Of a stretch of 64,000 bases of DNA, positions 11,355 to 22,286 are shown piece after piece. Under the pieces are notes generated by a model. It searched no databases. It saw nothing but the letters and a program-made list of their open reading frames with translations, and was not told the DNA's origin. A program made the position numbers and the translations under genes. Source of the DNA: Antedon mediterranea (Eukaryota; Echinodermata; Crinoidea; Comatulida; Antedonidae); contig NC_092671.1 of the NCBI RefSeq assembly GCF_964355755.1, forward strand, positions 36,537,304 through 36,601,303, read 5' to 3'. Positions within the stretch are counted from its first letter, which is position 1, and each line of letters starts with the position of its first letter.

Positions 11355-12343
11355 ATTTTTCTAAGTAAACAAAAACAAACTGAATGATTTAACATTTAAC
11401 ACCACTTAGTTACATTGGAATATGTACTGGTAACAAATATAATAAACATAAAGCACAAATTCAACATATTTTGAATTTTCGACACCTGATAATGAAGACA
11501 TGTAATATAGTTACAATACAAGTCAAAAGTTTTGTGCTGTGTAAGTTTGTTTAAAACACTTATATTATAACTTCTTATAGTTGGAAGTGATTATTAGTAT
11601 CGGCTCTTATTATAGTTATTAAGGAGTATTGTCGACTGTAGAAAACAATGCAATTGCTGAAAATGAAATGAGGATTATTAATAATCAATATTATAGATCA
11701 TAATCATGGTAGTTGACTTTTTCACACAGCAGTCGGTCATGCCAATCAATAGCCACCAGTTACAGTACTTATCTAGGCTAGGCCTCTCTCTCTCTCTCTA
11801 GGCTAAGCTAGCTTAGACCTAGTTTGGAGTTAGCCTACCTACTACTAGGCCTAGGCCTAGTCTTGAGCCTGGCCCTAGCTAGGCGCTGCGCTAGTCTATC
11901 AATCATTTGTTTACCCAGCCTAGCCTAGCTAGCCTACTAACTAAGGCTAGGCCTAGGCTAGTCTAACTAGGCCTACTTAATTTATTTATCTAGATAAGTC
12001 TAGGCCTATGCCTAGATGAAAATGTATTTCTTCAATTTATCTAAATCGTGTTTTGAATATGCTTGTAAATACTGTACAGTACTATAGTATTTTTTAGTTT
12101 TTCTATCTTAATTTATATTCGCCGCAGTGTGTGTTGTTTTACTATCAAAATTTCGCGCGAATATGGTTAACTGTAATAGAGGGCAGGCTTCAATTTTAAA
12201 AACCATAATATTTATGGTTCGACACGGTTAGGTAAGCAAGCGATCATTTGCTGATTCGTTATTACAAAAAATCAAAGACCTACTACACATTATCAGTATC
12301 GTTGCTAAAATAGTAAATATTCAACAGGCAGGGGTGAAATTTA
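11355..12343. promoter_or_regulatory. Divergent NCAPG2/DNPEP promoter region
   Basis: This 989-bp spacer separates the first coding exons of two genes transcribed away from each other, so it should hold both promoters and their 5' UTR exons. From 11775 to 12015 it is full of CTAG, CCTAGG and AGGCCT palindromes. It also contains a (CT)n run at 11785 and a small CG-rich patch with TTTCGCGCGAA at 12150. No TATA box is obvious. A GTAAGC donor-like site at 12232 could end a non-coding DNPEP exon. Confidence 0.6.
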
Positions 12344-12949
12344 ATGTCAGATTTTTTGTTGGTAAGTCTTCAGAATCACAGATTAAATAAAGTTAAATTT
12401 ATTACTAATATGAGCAAGAAATGGACCCCACGATTTTTGGACCATTGGTTGACAAATCCCGAACTGAATACATGGCTAGAGAGAGTTCCTGGAAATGAAC
12501 AGAAAGCAATTTGTCGAGTCTGCAAACAGCAACTTCGTGCCCATCATGAACATCTGATGCGACATGCAAAAACAAAAAAACACATTGAGGCTGAATCTTC
12601 AAATAATGGTGGACAATTTCAAAAGCCGTCTTTTTCATTTCCAGTTCCTACATTTAACACTGAAACTTATCAATGGCCTGATAATAGATCATATAATATT
12701 GATAGATCGATGATTCATGTCCATGATGATGCTGGACTGCAACAACAACAAAGCCAACAACAAAGTGCACCGAACATCAACAGTTATACCATTAATAATG
12801 ATGAGTTCCATGAAAATGAAAGGATAAAAACTGAAGTATTCGAAAACAATATTCATATTGTTGAAAACAATAGACCGTTAGTTGATGATGATGTGCAGAA
12901 CAGACGTAATGATGATAATGTTGGTGTATATACATTTGAAGAGCTGTTT
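12344..12949 (+). CDS. BED-like zinc-finger reading frame continuous with DNPEP exon 1
   Basis: The frame opened by the DNPEP start does not stop at the GTAAGT donor (12362) but stays open to 13084. It encodes a BED/hAT-type finger: W35 and W44, Cys57 and Cys60 (CRVC), then His74 and His80 ([10 protein letters not shown]). A Gln-rich and Asn/Asp-rich stretch follows. A second donor-like GTTAGT at 12950, also phase 0, would join 202 codons to exon 2 without a shift. Alternatives are a separate small intronic gene starting at Met 12410, or a decayed transposase N-terminus. The coding look fades after about 12950. The sequence supports the frame and the finger; use in a protein is inferred. Confidence 0.55.
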
Positions 12950-15900
12950 GTTAGTTGTTTTTTTAATTTGCTTGTCGTTAAAATTGTTAAAAAAGTAAAT
13001 GCATGTAATTGTGGAATCTACAGTCACCCTCATTTAGGCATGTTTAAGTTCATTATGCACAGATTGGTTGAGAGGTGCAAATAATTAAATGTGCAAATAA
13101 TTAAATATGCAACTTAAGCGTAATCAAATTGCCATTTATATTCACCACAAATAGTTAATACCTGTAAGTTATTGCTCAGTTCCCATGTAAAAAATATAAG
13201 CTTTTGTCGGCCTACCGTATGGATGCATGTAGTGGATGACATGGATTGCGAAATCAACCTATAACTATAGGAATAGTGGTTATATATAAAAGTAATTATT
13301 CATACATTTTTTTTGTAAAATGCGCAGATGCCAAGCCCAAGTCGAGATGCCTGTACATACATACATACATACATAGTTGCGGCATCGTGTTTGTGATTTA
13401 TAAACTTGAGGTGGTCACGATACCTATAGGCAAAAATTGACTTTGCCGATACAGTACTTGAAACAACCAAAAATATATCAATCAATAATTTCATTATTTG
13501 GCATAAAAGAAATCTAAGAATTCCTCCAATTGCTGATTATATCTCTCAACTTGGCATCTCAGTGTAGAATGAATCTTGTTTAAGTTGTCTTTATTAACTC
13601 ATTTGCAAGAATAGCATGTGTTTGCTCTAGTGGTGTTGTCTAGTATTCTCACCTTCTCACATTGTATTGTTCATTGAAATAATTTAGATTTATCACATAT
13701 ACTACATGGCATGGGAACTAAACCAACTAGTCCGTTTTAAACCTGTGTGGTGCATCCTACTAGGATGTTTTATATACTAGTTTTACTACCGTAATTGTAA
13801 AGTAAGCTCTGTCTACACTATCAAAATTTATGTGACACAAAAATGTGTGGCATTATGATATCATATAACTGCCATATTTGAACGTATCACTACCATATTT
13901 GGGTGCATCACATTTATTTTTTCAAACTAGTTTGATAGTGTAGACAAGAGTTTTAAGGTTTGCAGATCACCAAGGAACATTGAGTCAACTCCTGAAGATG
14001 GTTGTAGCATTACATAAAACATTAAGGCATTTTTTAATTTACTTTCATTTTGAAATAACATGGTGTACAGTACTACAACCCCCAAATTACAAGTGTTAAC
14101 TTCCGTGCAAACCTTTTAAATATGAATTAACTATTTACTCGCTTTCTATTCTAGGGAGAACAAAGAAACATGTTGACTGCAGCAAAACAGTTTATAGAAT
14201 TTGTAAATAAGGGGCCATCTCCTTTTCATGGTAGGTCATTGTAGAAAAATACTCGTCACATGTAAATCTCACCTTTTGAGTTAATTAATAATAAAATGAT
14301 ATTTTGTGTAGTCATTTAAAGCTATATTGTCCCCTTGAAAAAAATATTTTAAACATTTTAATGTCGCACAAAAATTAGATCAACAAAAAATTATATACTA
14401 ATAAAAAACTTTGTATAAAGGTTATTGTAGGCTGCTTTAGCCCCCATAGCATTCTTTTTTATTCAATCCTTTATATAATAACCATATATTCTTTCTCCTT
14501 TTTAGTTGTTGATGAATGTAAAAACCTTCTACGGGCGCAAGGCTTCAAAGAGTTGAGAGAAAGAGACTCTTGGAAGGTAGAAAAGAACCAGAAGGTAAGG
14601 TTTTTAGCTGATATCAACATTTTATCGTTAAATCTTCAGTTAATATTTTAAGAGTTATCAATACACACATGAAACATATAAAAGAATTCTTTTATTTAAA
14701 ACAACATCTGTTTCAACTTGTGTCTTAAATAATCAATATCGTAGAGTTTTAAATAAAGAGTTAAAATGTATTGAATTTAATGATCACATCATCTGTGATT
14801 TTTAAATAGACTCTTCACAACAATAGTCACATTAATTATCTCAATCTTTTAAGCTCTGTCTACACTATCAAAAAAGTGTAATGTGCCCAAATATGATGGT
14901 GATATTCCCAAATATGGTAGTTCTTCCACATCATTGTGTCCATAGGCACATCACATTTTTTTGTTGCATAAAGTTTGATAGTGTAGACAGAGCTTTACAT
15001 AGGAGTTTGTAAGAATTGTTTTGTCATTGATGATGGTTTCGTATTGGCCAAATATGGCTGGTTTTCCAGAAAGTCTGGTTTCAGAATGTGTTTTTAATGA
15101 TAAAAGATAAGATAAGAGCATTTATAAAAGCGCACATATCCACAAAGTGTTGAAGGCGCTTGTGTAAACCATGATACAAACCTTTACTTGAATTTTAGAC
15201 TGTTTGGACTTCCAGAAAAATCTGGTATTTGAAGAGTTTCTGGTTTTCAGAGAGTATTGGGAGAGTTGAATGTATGATAAATAATCTGTATGAAATTGAT
15301 ATCGTTTATAGTATTTTGTGACCAGAAATCAGTCAACTATCATTGCGTTTGCTGTTGGGGGAGAATTCAAGCCTGGTAATGGGTTCACAATGCTTGGTGC
15401 TCATACTGATAGTCCTTGTTTGAAGGTAAAGCTTTTTGAGTTGTTTAGCTTTAGAATACTTACTGATTATAACATCATTAGAACTACCAATACTGTGGGC
15501 TATTCATTCAGAGAGGGGTGCATCCAAGTTTTTTTTAATAGTTGGGGTGAAATGGTGATGGGGTGGGCTTAATTTGATGTCCTGTATTTTGCACTACAAT
15601 TTGTAAAATGCTAGATAAATAGTGAAATGAAGGACTGGGCTTAATTCGATTAACCCTCCTTTTTAGGTCTGTCCCTGTTTCAATAATTCTAAGCGTTCTA
15701 AAATGTTAAAACTTGTCATATTTTTTGTAAGATATTGTACACTTCTTGTTCTTTAGGTAAAGCCAAAGTCTGGTAAAATCCGTCATGGTTACCACCAAGT
15801 AGGTGTGCAATTATATGGAGGGGGTATATGGAACACTTGGTTTGACCGTGATCTTACGGTAGCTGGCAGAGTTTTAGTGAAGGTAAAATTTCTTAGTTAT

Positions 15901-18900
15901 TTTAATATTGTACAATGCATTGTATGTATACAGTTGGTTTTTTCACTTAAGCTCTGTCCACACTATCAAACTTTATGTGACAACAAAATGTGATGTGCCC
16001 ATATATGGACATGATGATGTCATACCACTACCATATTTGGACATGTCACTACCATATTTGAACACATCACACTTTTTTTGTCAAACTAGTTTAATAGTGT
16101 AGACAGAGCTTTAGTTTAGTAAAGTGGAGAAAAGTAAGAGAAGAGAAGAGAAAGCTTACATAAAAATGTCGATGAATTTAATTGAATTGAATAATAATTC
16201 TCTGAATATTTCCTTTTTTTGCTACCAAATACCATTTCATCTTTATTTACTATAACATTTATTTTTTTTAGGAAGGTGATAAGGTTAGACATCGTCTGGT
16301 GAACGTTAAGCGACCAATCCTTCGTATCCCCCATCTTGCTATTCATCTCAATCGTAAAGTCAATGATCATTTTGGACCGAACTTAGAAAGTGAACTGTGA
16401 GTATATATAATACCACACTACTATTATAGCCAGAGTAGCCAACAAAATGCTATAAAAATAGAATTGAAATGTATTTAATTTTATTCCACCAACTTTTCTT
16501 TGTTTTTATTGTTAAATTCTAAAACAAAAGCTTTCTATCAAGTTCAAGTTATCTTTATTGTGTTTTTAGAAACTGGTATAAAATAATATAAAAACACACA
16601 AACAAAAAATAAAAGTCAAAAACATTCAGATTGTATAAAAATATACAGTTAAACATGTATTGTATAAAAACTGCTTTAGCATAAAAAATCTATTATAAAA
16701 TTAGAACGTTTCTAATGTATTATTATACGGCTTTACCACGTTGAAACACCGGTTCTCGTCAGATCACCGAAGTTAAGCAACGTTGGGCCTGGTTAGAGCT
16801 TGGATGGGAGACCATCTGGGAATAGCGAGTGCTGTATACGGAGCTGGGGTCCAGTTAGGCATTTTAAATCAGCACTGCTGACTCTTATGGCAGCCCCTGC
16901 ATCTAGTATCTGCCTCAGACCTCTGATCAAGGTGGGCACTGGACGAGAGAAGTCCTTGACCAATGTCAGGACCAATCAAGGTGCTTTAAACAGTCCTGGC
17001 TTTGTTTGTATCAAACCTGTTAGTGGCGGTAATTATCGCTGTTGGTTTCGATTGAATAAAATAAAATAAGATTATTATAGTACCCATAAACACGTTTACT
17101 CTTGTACTTAATTCTATTACTTTTACCCTGTATATGGGTTTATTTATTAACATGTGTTTTTATTTGCTAGGCTTCCGATAATTGCCTCTACAGTAGAAAG
17201 TGCTTCTTCTGCACCAGGGGTAAGTTATCTTACTATAGTGTTATACTAGTCTAGGTGTCTTGCATATTGTCCAACTCCCACCCCCATCCCCCCTCCTCCT
17301 TTCCTATATTAATATCCATCTGCTAAGTGCACCAGAAAGGGCCAAAAATACCTCCCAATTCTCCTGATAACCACTGAATGTGGCCTCTATGTTTCAGTGA
17401 TGTAGCCAAAGTGGCCCATTTTTCGCAAGAAGTCACTGGGTTGTGATACATGTAACTATAGCCCTGTGTTTCGATACATTTTAAACAAACAAAATTTCTA
17501 GCATCCTCTATTGTTTGGCCACAATTGTTAATCTCCTCATATTTCTTATTTTCCAAGTTAAATGACCTTCTCAAGAAGTAAATCATTTCCAACCTTTATC
17601 TATGATAATCTGTCTAAAGCTCTGTCTACACTGTCAAAATGGTTTGATGTGCCCAATTACGGTAGTGATACAGTATTCTAAAATATAGTAGTGATATGAT
17701 ATCATCATGCGACTGTGCATAATATGCGCGCATCACATTTTTTTTTCACATAAAGTTTGATAATGTAGACAGAGCTTTACAAATATGATTGTCTTTTACA
17801 GTCTAGCAAACATTCACCTGCATTGCTTGATGCCATATGCAGTGACATGGGTGTTGAAAAAAGTCAACTCCTAGACTTTGAGCTGTGCCTTGCAGATACA
17901 CAACCAGCTGTAAGTGTCATTCAATTATAGTGTCTTAAGTATAAGCCTACCTCACTTAAGTATTGAATCTATTATCTCAAAGGGTTAATTATATGAAAGT
18001 GGAATTGTGGCTTGGTGGTTGTGATGCTTGGCTACCAATCCAAGGGTCCTGGGTTCAAATCCTGTCAGTTTCAGGATTTTTTCTAATGACAAATAATAAC
18101 TCCACTCCCAAAGACTTGTAAGAAGACTTTGTTTATGTAGAGCATCTTGTGTATATGTTTCTCTAAACAGGATTGCCACCTTTATTAAGGATAGTGAATG
18201 AATTTGCTTATGGTTCCTGACAATAATTTGCGTAAATACATAAAACCAAAACAATACTCCAAAATGGGAACATTTTTGAAAATCAAATAATCATTTATTT
18301 TTCAACATACAACTTTATTTCATCAGGTAACTGTATCTTTTTTCTCTCTTTAGAGCATTGGTGGAGCCTTGGAGGAATTCATATTTGCTCCTCGTTTAGA
18401 CAACCTTGTCAATGCTTATTGTGGACTACTTGTAAGTATTTAATGTAGCTTGGTGATTATTGTGCTTGCCTCCCAGTCCCAAAGTCCAGGGTTCAATCCT
18501 GACCTAGTGCCAGGGTTACTAAAATGAAGTTATCTAAAGCTCTGTCTACACTATCAAACTTTCTGTAACAAAAAAATGTGATGTGCTCATATATGGACAT
18601 GATGATGTCATTTCACTACCATATTTGGGCATATCGCCATATCGTCATTTATTTGTCAAACTAGTGTAGACAAAGCTTAAGCCTAAAATGAGACTTATGT
18701 GTATAAGCATAATACTGTATAAAATAGTTTATCCATGCTGTAATTGGCGAATAATACTAATATTTATAAATAGGAAAAACTTATTATAATGTTTTTATGT
18801 CAGCTATTATAAATCATTTATTTATTACTGTAAATGTTCCATATTTGTCAACCCTGTATTGTGTTGAAACAGTTTTGAGGCTATATTCTTTCCAATTAAC

Positions 18901-21900
18901 AAGAGATTGTGAATAATCAAGTGTGAATGCATTGTATTATAATGATGCTTTGTTCTATTACCACTAAACATCACTCTTTTGTAATGCAGATTTATTTTTC
19001 TTTCATAGGGCCTAATTGAGTCTTGTGCAGTAGATAGCTTGAACTCTGACCCAAATATTAGGATGGCTCTATTGTTTGATAACGAAGAGGTACATTTTCC
19101 TTTCCTTAATTCCATAACAAAAGAAAAAAAAAATTATTTGTTCGATATAGAAGACGTGTACTGAATAACTAATTAACTTAAATGAATTTTAACATTTTCT
19201 AATTCATTGTACAATATATGAATTTAAACATTTTTAATCTGTTTGAGAATTTTATGAATCCTCTTGTATCTTTATATTTGAATGTCTTTTTGTATAATTG
19301 TGTATTGTTTTCAAGAGGGCCTCTTGTTCAAGTTAACTGTACTGTAGTACAGCTGTTAGAGCTACCTTTGTAAAGCAAAGTAGAAAAAATAAATAAACAT
19401 TTATTTTAACATAATGTCTTTGTTTTTAGGTAGGGTCTACCAGTGCTCAAGGTGCCCAGTCATCGCTAACCGAATGGATACTGCGTAGACTATCTACTGG
19501 CGGTAGCCGAACCGCCTATGAAGAAGCTATTCCTAAGTCATTCCTGGTCAGCGCTGACCAGGTGCATGCTTGCCATCCAAACTATGCGTGAGTTCACCTC
19601 TTTGTCATACGTTTCTGATTTAGTAAAATATGCAGAATGGCTATGTCAATAAACAACCCATCTGGTTAACTGTAAAATACTTTTTTTTTTCATTTTCTAA
19701 CTGGAACTGTCTTTCTAATTGGAACTAGTTTATTTAATTTAAATTAATATTGATTGATATTGATTGATAATGGTCAAAACATCATTATTTTTTAAATACA
19801 GTGTATCCAACTGTATTCATTATTTGCTTATCAATATATAAGATTTATTTTTTTAGTGATAAACACGAAGATAACCACAAAGTTGGTCTTCACAAGGTAA
19901 TGCCTTATCTTATCTTATCTTTTCATTTGTACCACATAAGAAAATAAAAGATAATTAAAAAAAATTTTTCATACAATATTCTAATTATGATTTTCTAGGG
20001 ACCTGCAATAAAATTCAATGCGAATCAACGGTATGCAACAACAGCTATTTCTGCCAGCATATTAAGAGTCATTGCAGAAAAAGCAAGTGTTCCAATACAG
20101 GTACGTCAAAAGGATAACAAATTTCTGCTTGGTTTTTTATCTTTTTCTATCAGTAAAAGTAGCTTGAATTGAAGCCTTGAAAGTAATAAGAAATGGTATA
20201 TTTAAATTCACCAGTGATATATATATTAGTTATATTTACATGCTCTTTTCTTTATTGGAGGTAAATAGGTCAATCTTTAAAGATGTATTGTCCCTTGAAA
20301 CACAAAAAAATGAAGGTCAAAATATTCTAAATTTGAATAAATAAATAAAAGTGGCCATATCAAAGTAATATTAAAGTTATTCACTTTAAGTCGAAAATTT
20401 AAGCCAAAACAACAAGTTTACGTAATTAACAGGTAAATTAGTTTGATTACATTTCATCTGGAAAATCGTCACGAGCGAAAGTAAACAAAGATTTCAAACC
20501 ATGAGTACGCATTATGCATGATATGCTAAATTAGGATTGTTTACAACTTGTCACGGTTAATGTAATATAACGATATACTTTTATATTTAAGAAATTGACC
20601 TTTGTATCAGAATTCAAATAGGTTCACAAACTTGACCCAGAAAGTCCAAAGGAGAGTTTGTCCAGATGTTTTAATGACCATTTAGTTTATAATAGAATTA
20701 CATGGTGGAAGACCCGGGCAAATTAAATATAGTGTTGCGTTGTTGAGGTACTAATGAAGACTCTGACTCGCTTAACTGTCGTAACACATATATTGTTTAT
20801 TCAGTATAATACTTCAGTACAATATACAACTATAAGTATAGATAAGGATACAGAGGATCAATGATGCTGTCGGTGAGGTGTGAAGTGTGTAGGTCTGCTT
20901 CTGGAGAAGTGGCTGTGAGGTGTAGATGTTCTTCTGAAGAAGTGGCTGTAAGGTGTGTCTGGGCTCTTCTGAAACTTGGGAGTATATTGTATATATTATT
21001 TATATTTATTGAAGGTATTTTCACACAGATCATGAAGAAGTTTTATGATTATGCATACAGAGTAGCCAAACAAGCGCGTTTCATTATGGGATATGTTTTG
21101 ATTGAAAACTTTGACTGGAAGTCAAAGTTATTTTTTTTAAAAAAAAACGTCTGTATTTCAGTTAAATTTTTTTTTTTTTCGAAAAATCTTTGGTGATAGT
21201 TAATAACTATTATGATACTTCAAAATGAACCACCTTTTTTCGAAATTTTTTATTTTTTGGGAATTAGTCAAAGGGACAATACATCTTTAACTTGTTCTGC
21301 ATGTCTTGTCTTATGTAAAACTCTGTCTACACTATCAAACTTTATGTGACAAATAAATGTGTATAGACAGACATATCACCACCATATTTGGGTAAATCAC
21401 ACTTTTGTTGTCAAACTCGTTTAATAGTGTAGACAGAGCTTTACATTGTTGACTGAACACATCACTGATGCAGTTGTATGCAGGCTTAAACTCTAGTGCA
21501 TGTGGACACTGCTTTTACAACAAATTGTCAACTCTCTAAATACGAGATACCTTTGGGCTGGCTGGATGGTTTTCCAAAAATTCTGGTATTCGGAATGTGT
21601 TTTTAATGGTAAAAATGAATTTGGGACATTTTGAACCTCAAGAAAAGTCTGGTATTGGTAGAATTTCTGGTTTTCGGAGAGTCCAGTACTGGGAGAGTTG
21701 ACTGAATATTGACTGAATATTGACAGATAATTCAAAATGTCTGCTAATGTATATTAATAAGATGTATTTTTGAATAGGATATTGTTGTGAAGAACGACAG
21801 TCCATGTGGCAGCACTATTGGTCCAATAATCTCGGCCAAGTTAGGCCTAAGAACTGTAGACATGGGTTCGCCACAACTATCAATGCACTCTATAAGAGAG

Positions 21901-22286
21901 ATGTGTTGTACTTCAAGCATTAGTCAGAGTATTGCTTTGTTTAAGGTAAAATTATAGATTCTATTTATTACTGTATAATATTACTGAAGGAAATAATTTT
22001 ACTGTCGAATTCTGTGACTCATTTTTAGTTTTATATTAATTAAAGGATACGGGTTGGGTAGGTTTGGCCAGTATGCATACGTTTTTATGGCCATCGGGCG
22101 TCCCGGATATTGCGTAATATGGCCAGCGGGCGTCCATTTATTGCATAATATTTTTTCAATGGCAGCGTCCGCTCCGTGCGTGTGAAGTATATATATGTGT
22201 ACAGTATGTAATATTTTTATTTGTTTGCTTTTCAGACTTACTATAACACGTTCCCAGCCGTAGATGAATCTTTCATAGTTGAGTGA
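12344..22286 (+). CDS. DNPEP: Aspartyl aminopeptidase (M18 family)
   Basis: Cytosolic zinc aminopeptidase that removes N-terminal Asp or Glu. Exons: 12344-12361, 14155-14230, 14506-14594, 15312-15425, 15757-15882, 16272-16396, 17171-17219, 17802-17909, 18354-18431, 19009-19089, 19430-19587, 19857-19896, 19999-20100, 21778-21945 and 22236-22286. All junctions are in frame and give 460 aa (human about 475). Metal and catalytic positions known from the family are present: His92 (GAHTDSP), Asp251 (PRLDNL), Glu287/Glu288 (DNEEVGS), Asp331 (SADQVH) and His425 (MHSIRE). The start MSDFLL is chosen because its exon ends at a consensus GTAAGT donor in phase 0. If that exon is wrong, the Met at 14170 would still give a near-normal N-terminus. 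An alternative donor may add a zinc finger (see 12344-12949). Confidence 0.93.
13805..13952. mobile_element. MITE-A copy 7
   Basis: Both inverted ends and the central block are recognisable, with a damaged right end. It lies in DNPEP intron 1, about 200 bp before exon 2. The rest of this intron (12950-13800) shows only a short (TACA)n run near 13357. Confidence 0.8.
14852..14994. mobile_element. MITE-A copy 8 (TTA target duplication)
   Basis: Ends AGCTCTGTC and GACAGAGCT, with TTA directly outside both ends. It lies in DNPEP intron 3. Confidence 0.88.
15950..16110. mobile_element. MITE-A copy 9 (TTA target duplication)
   Basis: Near-full-length element flanked by TTA on both sides, in DNPEP intron 5. 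Confidence 0.88.
16723..16840 (+). pseudogene. 5S rRNA-like head of the SINE
   Basis: Conserved 5S blocks are ACCACGTTGAAACACCGG, GATCACCGAAGTTAAGCAAC and TGGATGGGAGACC. These cover the box A, intermediate and box C regions of the 5S internal promoter. The 5' and 3' ends have drifted (TATACGG against GTATAC), so this is not a functional 5S gene. Confidence 0.85.
16723..17069 (+). mobile_element. 5S-rRNA-derived SINE (SINE3-like)
   Basis: The first 118 bp are clearly 5S rRNA. They are followed by about 230 bp of unrelated body (TCAGCACTGCTGACTCTTAT, CCTCAGACCTCTGATCAAGG) and a short GAATAAAATAAAATAAG tail. This head-body-tail order is that of SINE3 elements, which use the internal 5S promoter. 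The tail is AT-rich and the copy sits alone in DNPEP intron 6, sense to the gene. The alternative is a 5S pseudogene beside an unrelated repeat, but the continuous joint and simple tail favour a SINE. A second copy was not seen in this window. Confidence 0.75.
17618..17776. mobile_element. MITE-A copy 10
   Basis: Complete element with ends AGCTCTGTC and GACAGAGCT, flanked by TAA on the left and TTA on the right. It ends 25 bp before DNPEP exon 8, so it sits where the polypyrimidine tract and branch point would be. Confidence 0.85.
18000..18178 (+). mobile_element. tRNA-derived SINE, family B
   Basis: The tRNA-like head GTGGCTTGGTGGTTGTGATG and the B-box-like GGGTTCAAATCC match the element at 835-1025 on the other strand. 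It lies in DNPEP intron 8. Confidence 0.65.
18433..18755 (+). mobile_element. tRNA-derived SINE, family C, interrupted by MITE-A
   Basis: TAGCTTGGTGATTATTGTGC and GGGTTCAATCC match the copy at 28420-28600. The element is cut at 18537 by MITE-A copy 11 and resumes after 18677 with CCTAAAATGAGACTTATG and TTATCCATGCTGTAATTGGC. Confidence 0.7.
18538..18677. mobile_element. MITE-A copy 11 inside a SINE (TAA target duplication)
   Basis: Ends AGCTCTGTC and GACAAAGCT, with a perfect TAA duplication. The host SINE is known from other copies, so the empty-site sequence (CTAAG) can be inferred, which supports the 3-bp duplication independently. Confidence 0.88.
20278..21291. mobile_element. About 1-kb TIR element with TTAAAGATGTATTGTCCCTT ends
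   Basis: The first 20 bp (TTAAAGATGTATTGTCCCTT) are mirrored at the right end (AAGGGACAATACATCTTTAA). The same end word appears alone near 14319, 43255 and 48360. The interior is AT-rich and holds short repeats of an AGAAGTGGCTGT word at about 20900-20960, but no recognisable transposase. It lies in DNPEP intron 13. Confidence 0.7.
21319..21440. mobile_element. MITE-A copy 12 (internally deleted)
   Basis: Both ends are recognisable (ACTCTGTCTACACTATCAA and GACAGAGCT). The interior is shortened, and the core GACATGATGATGTC block is missing. Confidence 0.75.

Noticed and set aside
12405-12638. Antisense 77-codon frame over the zinc finger
   Set aside because: Shadow of the sense frame, which has the conserved Cys/His pattern.
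16723-16840. Functional 5S rRNA gene
   Set aside because: Altered ends, a fused body and an A-rich tail fit a retroposed derivative.
20861-21196. 111-codon frame inside the 1-kb TIR element
   Set aside because: Its Cys/Val-rich start comes from short GTGGCTGTGAGGTGT repeats and the rest is unlike any transposase.
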